A program made the translations under genes and the position numbers. From 20CM-2-55-15 sp964633285 (GTDB taxonomy: Bacteria; Acidobacteriota; Terriglobia; 20CM-2-55-15): DNA of 64,000 nucleotides. How positions within the stretch are numbered: position 1 is the stretch's first letter; every line of letters starts with the position of its first letter. The DNA lies in the NCBI GenBank assembly GCA_964633285.1, contig CAZWGA010000004.1, positions 104,391 through 168,390 on the forward strand, given 5' to 3'. Below are positions 43,568 to 52,256 of the stretch, one piece after another. The notes beneath the pieces are model-generated. The model was not told where the DNA came from. It made no database searches and was given only the letters and a program-made list of their open reading frames with translations.

Positions 43568-46500
43568 ATGCTGAAACTACGTCGTATCGAAATTATTGGT
43601 TTCAAGTCGTTTTCCGACCGCGGCGAGATCATCGTTCAGGATGCGGGAGTCACGGCCATCGTGGGTCCCAACGGCTGCGGAAAGAGCAACGTTTCCGACG
43701 CCATTGCCTGGGTACTGGGCGAGCAGAGTGCGAAATCTCTTCGTGGCGAAAAAATGGAAGATGTCATTTTCAACGGAACTCGAAACCGTGCTCCGATGGG
43801 AATGGCCGAAGTCACCATCACGTTGACCCAGCTCGCGAACGGAAACGGGAACGGGCACGGAAACGGGAATGGGCACGGGAATGGAAATGGCGCAAGTGGG
43901 TCCTCACCCGATGCTTCGCATCGGCCTCTCCCGGAGGAAGAGGCGAAAGACATTGTTGTGCAGCGGAGGCTGTATCGTTCGGGGGAGAGTCTCTATTTAA
44001 TGGACGGCAGGCCGTGCCGGTTGCGGGACATTCAAGACATTTTTCTCGGCACGGGCTTGGGTCCGAACAGTTACGCGATCATCGAACAGGGACGCATTGG
44101 CCAACTGCTGAGTTCGAAGCCTTCAGACCGGCGCGCGCTCATCGAAGAAGCAGCGGGAATCACAAAGTTCAAAGCAAAACGAAAGTTGGCGGAATCGCGT
44201 CTCGAGGCGGCGCGCCAGAATCTATCCCGGTTGAACGACATTCTTGCGGAAGTGGACCGTCAACGAAACTCGCTCAAACGGCAGGCCGGCAAGGCGCGGC
44301 GCTACATCGAGCTTCGGAATCGCATGCGCGATATTCTCTCGGCCGTGTTTTCGACGCGAGCCGAGATGCTCATCGATCAGCAGGATAAAGTTGAAATTTC
44401 TCTCGCGCTGATGTTCAACGAAGGCAAACAACTGGAACAGGACATCGAGCGGTTGAACGCTCTCGTTCATCAGCGCCGGATCGAAGCCGGCACCGAGGAA
44501 CGCAACCTCGAACAAACGCGGGCGCGGCGTTCCGAGATCGAACTCGAACACGAAAAAGCCATCCAGCGCGCCGAGCGGCTGCAGGATCAAATCAAAGCCC
44601 TCGAAGAGCGCAAGGTCACCCTCGGAGCGGAGAAGAACCGCCTGCTCGAAGATCTCGCGAAGAACAACCGGGACCGCGAAAACAAATCCGTTCAATTGTC
44701 CGGCATCGATCAGGACGTTCAGGCGGTCGAGACTCATTTGTCTGAAACATCGGCGGCGGTAACGGATGTGACCGAACGTCGCGATGCGGAGGACCGCGCT
44801 ATCGCTCTCCTCCGCGACCAGCAATTTGAGGCTGTGGGCCGCGAAGCCCATCTGCGCAATGAAGCCGTAACGCGCCGTGAGGCGATCGGCCGTATCGAAA
44901 CTCAGCTTGAGCGATTGCATCATGAGGAATCGGAAGCGAGAACTCAAAGCTCCTTGTTCGAACAGCAACTGAACACCGCCCGCGATGAGTATTTGGGTCA
45001 GGAAGCGGGATTCGGACAGTTGAAACACTCGCTTGCCGAAGCCGAACAAGCGTATTCGTCGCGCAAGCTGGATCATGCCGGCATGTTGAAAGCTGCCGTG
45101 GAGGCCAGGAGCCACGAAGAAAGTATCCGAAACCGCCTTCAAACCATCGGCGAACTTGCGGTGCAACGGGCATACAGCACCGAGTCCGTGCAGCAATTCT
45201 TCAATGCCGCTCGGGGACTCGATTGGGCGCCGCTCGGCATCCTCGCGGATTTCATCGAGGTGGAGCCGGAATACGAATCTCTCGTTGAAGACTTTCTTCG
45301 CTGGAAACTGCAGTACGTGGTTGTCCAGGATCGCGATCAGGCGATGCGCGCATTCGAACTTGTCAGGAATGCCAGCAAAGGACGGCTGGATTGCCTGGTT
45401 CTGAACGGCACAAATCGGCCGGAGCCGCCCGTTCCGATCGAAGGCGCTCTGCCGGTTGTGAATGTGGTTCGTTTTGACGATTGTGTCCGGCACTTCAATC
45501 AATACATTCGTGATGCCTACATTGTGGATACCCTGGATCGCGCGTGGGAATTGTCCGATCGTTATCCCCAGATGGAATTCGTCGCGCGCACCGGTGAAAT
45601 GGTTCGTGGATATGTTGTCAGTTGGGGTGAACACGAAGCGCACGGCCCGCTGTCGTTGAAACGCGAAATCCGAGAGCTTGACTCGAAGATGGATCAGGCG
45701 TCACGGCAATCCGTAACACTTCATGATGAAGCCTCCCGCCTGGAAGAGTTGGTTCACGAAAGCGAGTTGCTGAAAGCAAGGCTTGGCGTCGAGTTGCAGG
45801 AATCTGAGAAAGCACTTCTCAACACCGATTATCGCGTGCAGTCGATCTCTGGTGATTTTCAGCGAGCCCAGCAACGGTTGAAGGCGGTATCCGCTGAAAT
45901 CGCGCACCTGATGGACGAACGAACGATTGCGGGCAACCTGCTTGGTGAAACCGAAGCGTTACTCGCGGAGATTGCTTCAAGAAAAGCAGCGGTCGAGGAG
46001 GAACTTCATTTCAGGAGCCAGCACCTCGAGAAGCTGCGCAGCTCTGCGGAGAATCTTCGCCGGGATCTGTCCGGTTTGCAGTCGCAGCTTGCAGTCCTGC
46101 AGGAAAGGCGTTCGACGGTCCAGCGGGAAATCGCATTCCTCGACCAACAGGTTTCCGATCTTCAAAACCGCAGTGCTCAGGCGGAGCAGCAAATCCAGCA
46201 GGCCGGCGAGCAACAGCAGCAGACACACGCCACAATCGAATCGCTGGAAGTGGCGCGCGCAGAGTTTGCCCGCGAGCGTGAAGAATTGGATTGCATGATT
46301 CAGGAAAAATCCAACGCCCTGGAAGGATTGCGAGCCGAACTTCTTGGCGCTGAAGCAAAGTGGGACGAGACCCGGGCGCTGCTCGATTCATGGAAAGACC
46401 GGCACAACGCGCTCGAGATCGAGAGAACCCAGGTCGATTCGGACCTGAAGCATCTGGCCGAATCGTGTTTGCATGAATTGAGCGAAACGATCGAAGCCGT

Positions 46501-47200
46501 ATGCCTGAAATATTTCGAGGCGCTGCCGCCGATGGAACTCGAAGCCAGAGAGCGCGAGTACGGCGAACTGCGGGAAAAGATCGAGTCGATGGGCGCCGTA
46601 AACATGATGGCGGTTGAAGAGCACCAGGAGGCGGAAGAGCGCTTTCAATTCCTCTCGGTACAGCGCCAGGATCTGCTCGATTCGATCCGCGACACGATGC
46701 AGGCGATCGAGGAAATCGATCTTGTTTGCCGCAAACAATTCAGGGAAGCGTTTGAAGCGATCAATGCAGGATTCCGTGAAGCTTTCGTTTCGCTCTTTGG
46801 CGGCGGCCAGGGTGAATTGCGTCTGCTCGAAAGTCCTGAGACGGATGCGGAGCGGCGCCAGGATGACGCTGGTGTGGAAATCGTGGCTCAGCCGCCGGGA
46901 AAGAAACTTCAGAATGTTCTTCTCTTGAGCGGCGGCGAAAAAGCGCTGACGGCGCTTGCGCTGTTGATCGCGCTGTTCCGTTTCAAGCCGAGTCCATTCT
47001 GCGTCCTGGATGAAGTGGATGCGCCGCTCGACGAAGCGAATGTGGACCGGTTCGCGCAGATGGTGCGCGACATGAGTGCGACTACTCAATTCATCGTCAT
47101 CACGCACAGCAAGCGTACAATGGAGAGCGCTTCTCAATTGTACGGAGTCACCATGGAAGAGCCCGGCATTTCAAAGATCGTTTCGGTGCGGTTGAACTAA
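43568..47200 (+). CDS. smc: Chromosome segregation ATPase SMC
   Basis: 1210 residues from ATG 43568; a longer frame to 43466 has no start context. The N-terminal head has GPNGCGKSN (about residues 33-41). Two long coiled coils flank a hinge (about 530-680), and the C-terminal head has LLSGGEKALTALALL and VLDEVDAPLDEANV. Residues 91-108 are a repeated NG/HG tract coded by a 6-base repeat, in a loop that is normally short. SMC with ScpAB condenses the chromosome. The stop TAA is directly followed by the purC ATG, so the two genes are coupled. Confidence 0.96.
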   Translation: MLKLRRIEIIGFKSFSDRGEIIVQDAGVTAIVGPNGCGKSNVSDAIAWVLGEQSAKSLRGEKMEDVIFNGTRNRAPMGMAEVTITLTQLANGNGNGHGNGNGHGNGNGASGSSPDASHRPLPEEEAKDIVVQRRLYRSGESLYLMDGRPCRLRDIQDIFLGTGLGPNSYAIIEQGRIGQLLSSKPSDRRALIEEAAGITKFKAKRKLAESRLEAARQNLSRLNDILAEVDRQRNSLKRQAGKARRYIELRNRMRDILSAVFSTRAEMLIDQQDKVEISLALMFNEGKQLEQDIERLNALVHQRRIEAGTEERNLEQTRARRSEIELEHEKAIQRAERLQDQIKALEERKVTLGAEKNRLLEDLAKNNRDRENKSVQLSGIDQDVQAVETHLSETSAAVTDVTERRDAEDRAIALLRDQQFEAVGREAHLRNEAVTRREAIGRIETQLERLHHEESEARTQSSLFEQQLNTARDEYLGQEAGFGQLKHSLAEAEQAYSSRKLDHAGMLKAAVEARSHEESIRNRLQTIGELAVQRAYSTESVQQFFNAARGLDWAPLGILADFIEVEPEYESLVEDFLRWKLQYVVVQDRDQAMRAFELVRNASKGRLDCLVLNGTNRPEPPVPIEGALPVVNVVRFDDCVRHFNQYIRDAYIVDTLDRAWELSDRYPQMEFVARTGEMVRGYVVSWGEHEAHGPLSLKREIRELDSKMDQASRQSVTLHDEASRLEELVHESELLKARLGVELQESEKALLNTDYRVQSISGDFQRAQQRLKAVSAEIAHLMDERTIAGNLLGETEALLAEIASRKAAVEEELHFRSQHLEKLRSSAENLRRDLSGLQSQLAVLQERRSTVQREIAFLDQQVSDLQNRSAQAEQQIQQAGEQQQQTHATIESLEVARAEFAREREELDCMIQEKSNALEGLRAELLGAEAKWDETRALLDSWKDRHNALEIERTQVDSDLKHLAESCLHELSETIEAVCLKYFEALPPMELEAREREYGELREKIESMGAVNMMAVEEHQEAEERFQFLSVQRQDLLDSIRDTMQAIEEIDLVCRKQFREAFEAINAGFREAFVSLFGGGQGELRLLESPETDAERRQDDAGVEIVAQPPGKKLQNVLLLSGGEKALTALALLIALFRFKPSPFCVLDEVDAPLDEANVDRFAQMVRDMSATTQFIVITHSKRTMESASQLYGVTMEEPGISKIVSVRLN
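43838..43891. repeat. Hexanucleotide repeat within smc coding an NG/HG tract
   Basis: Nine consecutive six-base units, each a variant of AAYGGR or CACGGR, code for NG or HG dipeptides at residues 91-108 of SMC. Two HG units break the run in a regular NGNGNG-HG-NGNG-HG-NGNGNG pattern. Because the unit is a multiple of three, gain or loss of copies would not change the frame. The tract lies between the Walker A region and a GESLYLMDG strand, in a loop exposed on the head. The bases differ slightly among units, so it has aged or is under selection. Confidence 0.95.
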
Positions 47201-48085
47201 ATGGCATTGATGAAAACGGACCTGCCCGGCGTCAAGCTTCACGGCCGCGGCAAAGTTCGCGATATTTACGATCTCGGCGGCCATTTTCTTATTGTCGCAA
47301 CCGACCGCCTTTCGGCGTTCGATGTTGTGCTTCCAACGCCGATTCCCAACAAAGGCAAAGTGCTGACGCAGATGTCGGCATTCTGGTTCGATCACTTCAA
47401 AGACTCTGTTCCGAATCACGTGGTTTCCACACGCGTGGAAGACTATCCGGAAAACCTCCATGCTTTCCGCGAACAGCTTCAGGGACGATCGATGCTCGTC
47501 AAGAAGGCGAAAGTGTTTCCCATCGAGTGCGTGGTGCGCGGGTTTCTCACGGGATCGGGTCTCAAGGATTACAACAAGACGGGCCAGGTGTGCGGAATCG
47601 CGCTTCCTCCGGGATTGCGCGATTCCGACCGGCTGCCTCAACCGCTTTTTACGCCATCAACGAAAGCCGAAACGGGTCACGATGAAAACATCTCCGAACA
47701 GCAGGCGGGAAAAATCATCGGGCAGGAGAACATTTCAAAGCTTAAGGAACTGACGTTGTCGGTTTACATGCGTGCCGTGGAGTACGCATCAAAACGCGGG
47801 ATCATTATCTGCGATACCAAATTTGAATTCGGGACTATCGATGGGCGAATTTCTATTGTCGACGAGATGCTGACTCCGGATTCGTCACGCTTCTGGCCCG
47901 CCGATCAATATGCGCCCGGCAAGGCGCAGCCTTCGTTCGACAAGCAGTTCGTCCGCGATTATCTCGAACGTGTCGGCTGGAACAAGCAGCCTCCGGCGCC
48001 GGAACTTCCGGAAGACATTGTCGCCGCGACAAGCGCAAAGTACGCCGAAGCCCTGAAAATATTGACAGGCCGGGACCTCGAATGA
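47201..48085 (+). CDS. purC: SAICAR synthetase
   Basis: 294 residues, directly adjoining smc. Conserved blocks are GKVRDIYDLGGHFLIVATDRLSAFDVVLPTPIPNKGKVL, RSMLVKKAKVFPIECVVRGFLTGSG, STKAETGHDENIS and IICDTKFEFG. It adds aspartate to CAIR in purine synthesis. The length is typical of stand-alone PurC of this group (about 290-300). No other pur gene is next to it. The last four bases overlap the start of the cvpA gene. Confidence 0.96.
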   Translation: MALMKTDLPGVKLHGRGKVRDIYDLGGHFLIVATDRLSAFDVVLPTPIPNKGKVLTQMSAFWFDHFKDSVPNHVVSTRVEDYPENLHAFREQLQGRSMLVKKAKVFPIECVVRGFLTGSGLKDYNKTGQVCGIALPPGLRDSDRLPQPLFTPSTKAETGHDENISEQQAGKIIGQENISKLKELTLSVYMRAVEYASKRGIIICDTKFEFGTIDGRISIVDEMLTPDSSRFWPADQYAPGKAQPSFDKQFVRDYLERVGWNKQPPAPELPEDIVAATSAKYAEALKILTGRDLE

Positions 48086-48651
48086 TGAAACCGTTACCGG
48101 TTCTGGCTTTCATTCTATCGATCACTCAATTCTCGCTGCTGGACTGGATTATCCTCGTCATCCTCACCGCTTCCATTGTCACGAGCGCAATCAAAGGCTT
48201 CGTCCGCGAAGTTCTTGGACTGATCAGCGTTCTGGCCGGAGCCCTCCTTGCATCGTGGTTCTACCGCAGTGTGGCAGGCATGTTTAAAGATGTTGTCAGA
48301 ACAGAAAACCTTGCTCTATTCTTGGGCTTCTCCGTGATCTTTTTGGCGACTCTTGTTGCCGGATTTGTGATCATTTGGCTTATTACTCGAGTCATGAAGT
48401 CCGTGAAACTTCAATGGGCGGATCGCCTCCTTGGAGCTGCCTTTGGTTTTGTTCGCGGATGGTTGATCGGGGCCGTGATCCTGCTGGCACTGACGTCCTT
48501 TGAGATTCAAACGGAGAGGGTGAAGAACTCCGAACTGGCGCCGTATTTCCTGCCTGGTTCAAGAGTCATTGCAGTAGCAACACCCTACGAATTAAAAGCA
48601 AAATTTCTCGTCGGCTACCGCGCGCTGGAGCGCTGGTGGCAGCAGAAATAG
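48082..48651 (+). CDS. CvpA-family membrane protein
   Basis: 189 residues with four hydrophobic segments in the first 150 or so. SLLDWIILVILTASIVTSAIKGFVREVLGLISVLAG and AWLLGAV-type FGFVRGWLIGAVILLAL agree with the CvpA family, related to colicin V production in E. coli. The role in envelope function is not settled. It overlaps the purC stop (ATGA), an association seen in other phyla near purine genes. The segment that follows it, before the Fis-type gene, is about 55 bases long. Confidence 0.85.
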   Translation: MMKPLPVLAFILSITQFSLLDWIILVILTASIVTSAIKGFVREVLGLISVLAGALLASWFYRSVAGMFKDVVRTENLALFLGFSVIFLATLVAGFVIIWLITRVMKSVKLQWADRLLGAAFGFVRGWLIGAVILLALTSFEIQTERVKNSELAPYFLPGSRVIAVATPYELKAKFLVGYRALERWWQQK

Positions 48652-48706
48652 CGTCAGGGAGACGTCTCAACGGACGAGGTCTGAATCCGATCTGAAGGAA
48701 AAACGT

Positions 48707-48916
48707 GTGAAAGAGAAGTTGGAGTCCCTTGTTTCAGAGATGATCGAACGGCGCATCTACCTTCCTGAAGCCTTGAGCGAGTTCGAAAAGAAATTTATTC
48801 AGAGTGCCCTGACCCGAACGAGTGGAAATCAAACCAAGGCCGCAAAGGTATTGGGCATGCATCGCAATACACTGAACCGCAAGATTGCCGAACACAAGCT
48901 CAACGGACATCGCTAA
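48707..48916 (+). CDS. Fis-type helix-turn-helix protein, short
   Basis: 69 residues from GTG 48707 (a GTG at 48705 is out of frame), with AAGGAA about nine bases upstream. The C-terminal 40 residues, IQSALTRTSGNQTKAAKVLGMHRNTLNRKIAEH, form a Fis-type DNA-binding helix-turn-helix as in the C-terminus of NtrC-like activators. The N-terminal part resembles Fis. It could be a nucleoid or local regulator. The stop overlaps the convergent ornithine cyclodeaminase homologue by four bases. Confidence 0.82.
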   Translation: MKEKLESLVSEMIERRIYLPEALSEFEKKFIQSALTRTSGNQTKAAKVLGMHRNTLNRKIAEHKLNGHR

Positions 48917-49875
48917 ATATCCGTGCCAATTCCTTTCTGACGGGCTGTTCTGTAGGCCAGATCGGCGGCGACAAGATCTTCATGAGCCATTCCCACAGAC
49001 TTGAATAAAGTCAGACGCGAATCCTCGGGCGCGGGTTTCGCGCCGGAAACAAGTTCGTCGATGGAGGAATAAATACCGTCCTCGCGAAGCGCGCCTTCTT
49101 TCAACGCCATGACAATATCACCCGCTTCGTGGATCGCGGCTTCGTAAGAATCCACGACGATAGCTGCGTTTCCCACAATGCCGGATCCAATCTCACGCGT
49201 GTTCGGGCGATACGCGCCGATTGCGTTGATATGCGCGTCCGAACGGACATCCTTGAGATCAAACAACGGATTTGCGCTTGTGGTGCAGGTACAGACGATC
49301 TCGGCGCGCTTCAGTTCCGCCATGACAGCGCGGCGCGCTGGAATTCTTAATTGCCTTTCGATGCGTATAGCGAACTCTTCGCTCAGTTCGGCAGTCTGGC
49401 CGAAGACGAGCACTTCGCCGATCGTGAACAGCTTGGTGAAGACTTCCACGTGATTCCATGCCTGGACCCCGGTCCCGAAAGCCCCGAGAACGCGGCCTCC
49501 GGATTTACCGAGAAGGTCCGTTACCAGGGCGGAGACGACGGCGGTTCGCAGTCCCGTCAGGTATTCGGCATCCATCATGGAGAGGATTTCTCCGGTTTCC
49601 GCGCTGAAATACAGATAGCTTGAATGAATGAGAGGCAGGCCCTTTGCGGGATTGCTGTTCATCACCGTGACGAGCTTCATGCCTGCCGAGCCGAGGTCTT
49701 CGGAGTACGAAGGCATGAAAAGCGAGACGCCCTGGTGCGCGGGCATTTCGATGACCGTGCGCAACGGGATCTTCCATCGTCCTTCGCTGAGTTGCCGAAA
49801 ACCTTCGGTCATGGCTTCGAAAAGTGAAGCGGCGTCGAGAACTCGCCGCATGTCATCCCGCGACAGTATCAACAT
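48913..49875 (-). CDS. Ornithine cyclodeaminase/mu-crystallin-family protein
   Basis: 320 residues from ATG 49875, which overlaps the 3' end of the upstream UvrC-like gene by 23 bases. The NAD-binding GAFGTGVQAWNHVEV and residues around MDAEYLTGLRTAVVSALVTDLL match the family. The substrate-lysine and -Asp positions appear near GMKLV (K) and IVVDSYE (D). Family members act as cyclodeaminases, amino-acid dehydrogenases or imine reductases, so the substrate is uncertain. It converges on the Fis-type gene. Confidence 0.86.
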   Translation of the reverse strand: MLILSRDDMRRVLDAASLFEAMTEGFRQLSEGRWKIPLRTVIEMPAHQGVSLFMPSYSEDLGSAGMKLVTVMNSNPAKGLPLIHSSYLYFSAETGEILSMMDAEYLTGLRTAVVSALVTDLLGKSGGRVLGAFGTGVQAWNHVEVFTKLFTIGEVLVFGQTAELSEEFAIRIERQLRIPARRAVMAELKRAEIVCTCTTSANPLFDLKDVRSDAHINAIGAYRPNTREIGSGIVGNAAIVVDSYEAAIHEAGDIVMALKEGALREDGIYSSIDELVSGAKPAPEDSRLTLFKSVGMAHEDLVAADLAYRTARQKGIGTDI

Positions 49876-50962
49876 GGTCGGTTTTCCGTTTCTTTTTTCG
49901 TTGTTGAATGCGATCGAGAACCCGATCGGGGAGGTTCTCAATGTCCTGAACCGGCAACAGATCCACGCTCTGCAGTGGATCTACGATGAACGTCGACACG
50001 AGACAGAATTCATCGTACCGGCCGGCTGCGGAATCCTTCGGCATGGGGCCTTCGAATAATCGCCGCAGATCGGAAGCGAGGGCGTCCTTTAATGATTCCA
50101 TTTCGTATTGCTCGAATCCCAGAATGAGGGCCTGTCGAATAAATGCAATCTTGCATCGCGAAACAGAATCGGAAGGAAGCAGGGCAATGTAGTTGAAATT
50201 CCACACTCCGAAAAACGTATCCTTGCATTCCTGCCGTCCGCGATGAATTTTTTCAATTCTCCGGCGAACCTGTTCGGCCTCTTCGAATTTCGTCTCCAAT
50301 GAAAAGCCGTTCATCGTCTGAGTCAGGGCGTGCTCCATTTGCTCATCGCGGCCTTCGACAAATGCGATCGCCTGTTGCACATCGTCCAGATACCCCTGCC
50401 GGTCGATGTCGTTGTTGCAGGGGCGCGAGCAGGTGTGCATCTGGAAATACAGGCAATCGGGATGTGGATCGTTGCCGCGAATGTTGTACAGACATGGACG
50501 AAGCTTGAAAGTCCGTTCGAGCGTGGTCTTGAGTTTTGTGAACTGTCCGCGCGACACGAAGGGACCGAAGTAATCCACGCCCGGCTTGATCTGCCGGCTC
50601 GCGTAGATGCGTGGAAACCGCTGCTTGCGATTGATTTTCATCAGCGTAAACAAGCGGTATGTGCGCATTTTCCGGTACGTCTTCGGGAAATAGTTCTTGC
50701 GCTCGCGGTAAAGGACGTAAAGGGTTTCGAATGGGGAGTCGGTCCGGATGTATTCGATCCGTCCTGTGATCTGGCGCAGATCGAGATCGCGAACGGTTTC
50801 GGATCGCTCACCGTAATAACGTTCGAACCGGTCAAACAGGTTGCTGGATTTGTCGAGAACGATCAGCTTTCCGTGGAGGTCAAAAATCTTGTAAACGCCC
50901 GAGTGCTTCGGCAGGACCGGCAGCGTTCCGTCATAGTCGATGGCATGGAACGTAAATTCCAT
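49853..50962 (-). CDS. UvrC-like protein with degenerate GIY-YIG domain
   Basis: 369 residues from ATG 50962, with GAGG three to six bases upstream. The N-terminus resembles the UvrC GIY-YIG domain (SGVYKIFDLHGKLIVLDKSSNLFDRFERYY), but the second motif YVG is replaced by VLD. It then has the UvrC Fe-S-type cysteine set with spacings C-x12-C-x7-C-x3-C, close to UvrC (11/7/3), and a UVR-like helix pair (ETKFEEAEQVRRRIEKI). The C-terminal RNase H-like half and HhH of UvrC (about 600 residues in all) are missing. Perhaps a non-nuclease helper in repair, or a relict (inference). Confidence 0.82.
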   Translation of the reverse strand: MEFTFHAIDYDGTLPVLPKHSGVYKIFDLHGKLIVLDKSSNLFDRFERYYGERSETVRDLDLRQITGRIEYIRTDSPFETLYVLYRERKNYFPKTYRKMRTYRLFTLMKINRKQRFPRIYASRQIKPGVDYFGPFVSRGQFTKLKTTLERTFKLRPCLYNIRGNDPHPDCLYFQMHTCSRPCNNDIDRQGYLDDVQQAIAFVEGRDEQMEHALTQTMNGFSLETKFEEAEQVRRRIEKIHRGRQECKDTFFGVWNFNYIALLPSDSVSRCKIAFIRQALILGFEQYEMESLKDALASDLRRLFEGPMPKDSAAGRYDEFCLVSTFIVDPLQSVDLLPVQDIENLPDRVLDRIQQRKKKRKTDHVDTVAG

Positions 50963-50978
50963 GACCTCATTATAAGAG

Positions 50979-51839
50979 TTACTTCCCGCTGAACGCTTTC
51001 CAATGGAACAGCAAAGATTCGTTGGTGTGCTGTTTGGCGTATTCCCAGCCGTGGTTGCCGGGATAGAGATGCGCTTCATGGGAGTAGCCGGCCTTCGTGA
51101 GCATTTCGTCGAGTTGGCGAGTGCCGAGATCGAAGCCGTAGTCGTCCTCAGTGCCGCAATCGAAATAAAGTTTCAGACCATTCAGCTTCCGGGTATCTTT
51201 TGCCAGCGTCATCGGATTGTTGGCTTCCCAATAAGAAAGATCCTGGCCGATCCCGTAGATTCTGTCGAACAGTCCCTGAAATCTTTGGAGACGGCCGGCG
51301 GAAACCTTGGCGGCGGACAGGTCCTGAAGAAGTACGGCGCTGTGCCCGCTCGCCGATCCGAACAGGTCCGGATGTTTCATTGCGATTTTCAGCGCGCCGT
51401 ATCCGCCCATCGACGTGCCGCTGATGCCGCGGGTTCCACGCGATGCATTGACGCGATAGGTGGATTCGATCATCGGAAGAAACTCGCTCACGATGACGTC
51501 TTCCCACTTCTCGTTTCCATCGCGCGTGTTCGTATAAAAGCTCGTTCCACCGTTGGGGATTGCAACAATAAACTCGCCGATCTTTCCGTCTGCGATCATT
51601 TTTGTCATGATCTGGTCGGTCTGTCCGCGAGTGCTCCACCTTGTTTCATCCTCGAAAAGCCCATGAAGGAAATACAAAATGGGATACTTCTTCGCCGGTG
51701 AACTGCTGTAGGAAGGGGGCAGATAGACACCGTATCGCAAATCGCGGCCGAGCAGCTTGCTGGGGAATGCTTTGTATTCGACCTGTTGAGCGAGAAGTTC
51801 ACTGCTGAAGACGAGCAGGACCACGAGGGCTCGAAGCAT
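50979..51839 (-). CDS. Secreted esterase D-like alpha/beta hydrolase
   Basis: 286 residues from ATG 51839, with GAGGA seven bases upstream. A signal peptide (about 1-17, ending SSELLAQQ) is present. YPILYFLHGLFEDETRW is the oxyanion region, GISGTSMGGYGALKIAM has the nucleophile Ser, and the later GTEDDYGFD and YPGNHGWEYA give Asp and His. This is the esterase D/putative mycolyltransferase-like family (COG0627). It is probably exported and acts on carbohydrate or small esters. It begins 2 bases after the CMD gene ends and belongs to the same operon. Confidence 0.88.
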   Translation of the reverse strand: MLRALVVLLVFSSELLAQQVEYKAFPSKLLGRDLRYGVYLPPSYSSSPAKKYPILYFLHGLFEDETRWSTRGQTDQIMTKMIADGKIGEFIVAIPNGGTSFYTNTRDGNEKWEDVIVSEFLPMIESTYRVNASRGTRGISGTSMGGYGALKIAMKHPDLFGSASGHSAVLLQDLSAAKVSAGRLQRFQGLFDRIYGIGQDLSYWEANNPMTLAKDTRKLNGLKLYFDCGTEDDYGFDLGTRQLDEMLTKAGYSHEAHLYPGNHGWEYAKQHTNESLLFHWKAFSGK

Positions 51840-51841
51840 TG

Positions 51842-52219
51842 TTATTCCTCTGGAGAAACCTCGCGCGGTTCTTCCGGGGCACGTGTACCGTCGAAGTGCC
51901 GGATGCGCATGTTCTCTGCTGCAATATCGGTGAGATCCACGATTGATGCGGCGCTTACGCCCATGGTAATGGCAATTGTTTCGCTGAGTTCTTCCCTGGT
52001 TGCGCCGTACTTGAGGGCTTTCTTGATGTGTCCTTCGAGGCATCCCTTGCAATGGGTCGCGAGCGACGCGGCAATGGCGATCAATTCTTTTGTTTTACGA
52101 TCCAGACGGGATGTTTTGTACGTTTCCTGGTAAAACTGAAAATAGATCTTCCGCATACGCGGATCGACCATCGTGTATGAAGGCCATTTCTCTTCTTTGG
52201 TGTTCGACTTATCGGCCAT
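51842..52219 (-). CDS. Carboxymuconolactone decarboxylase-family protein
   Basis: 125 residues. AIAASLATHCKGCLEGHIKKALKYGATREELSETIAITMGVSA is the CMD/AhpD signature; the CxxC in HCKGC is the redox pair typical of the AhpD-like branch. Such proteins reduce or relay thiol electrons to peroxidases or act as decarboxylases. A role in oxidative-stress defence is likely but unproven. It is upstream of the esterase by three bases, and follows the GAF/PAS/REC gene after a 37-base gap. Confidence 0.84.
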   Translation of the reverse strand: MADKSNTKEEKWPSYTMVDPRMRKIYFQFYQETYKTSRLDRKTKELIAIAASLATHCKGCLEGHIKKALKYGATREELSETIAITMGVSAASIVDLTDIAAENMRIRHFDGTRAPEEPREVSPEE

Positions 52220-52256
52220 TAATGACTCCCTGAGCTAATCCGGACTAGGGTACGTT

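Noticed and set aside
43838..43891. Short tandem repeat as a possible CRISPR-like array
   Set aside because: Units are six bases with no spacers and all lie in frame within smc.
44222..45643. 473-codon open frame on minus, opposite smc
   Set aside because: Antisense to the SMC coiled coil; residues follow the codon-mirror pattern of that gene and no motif is seen.
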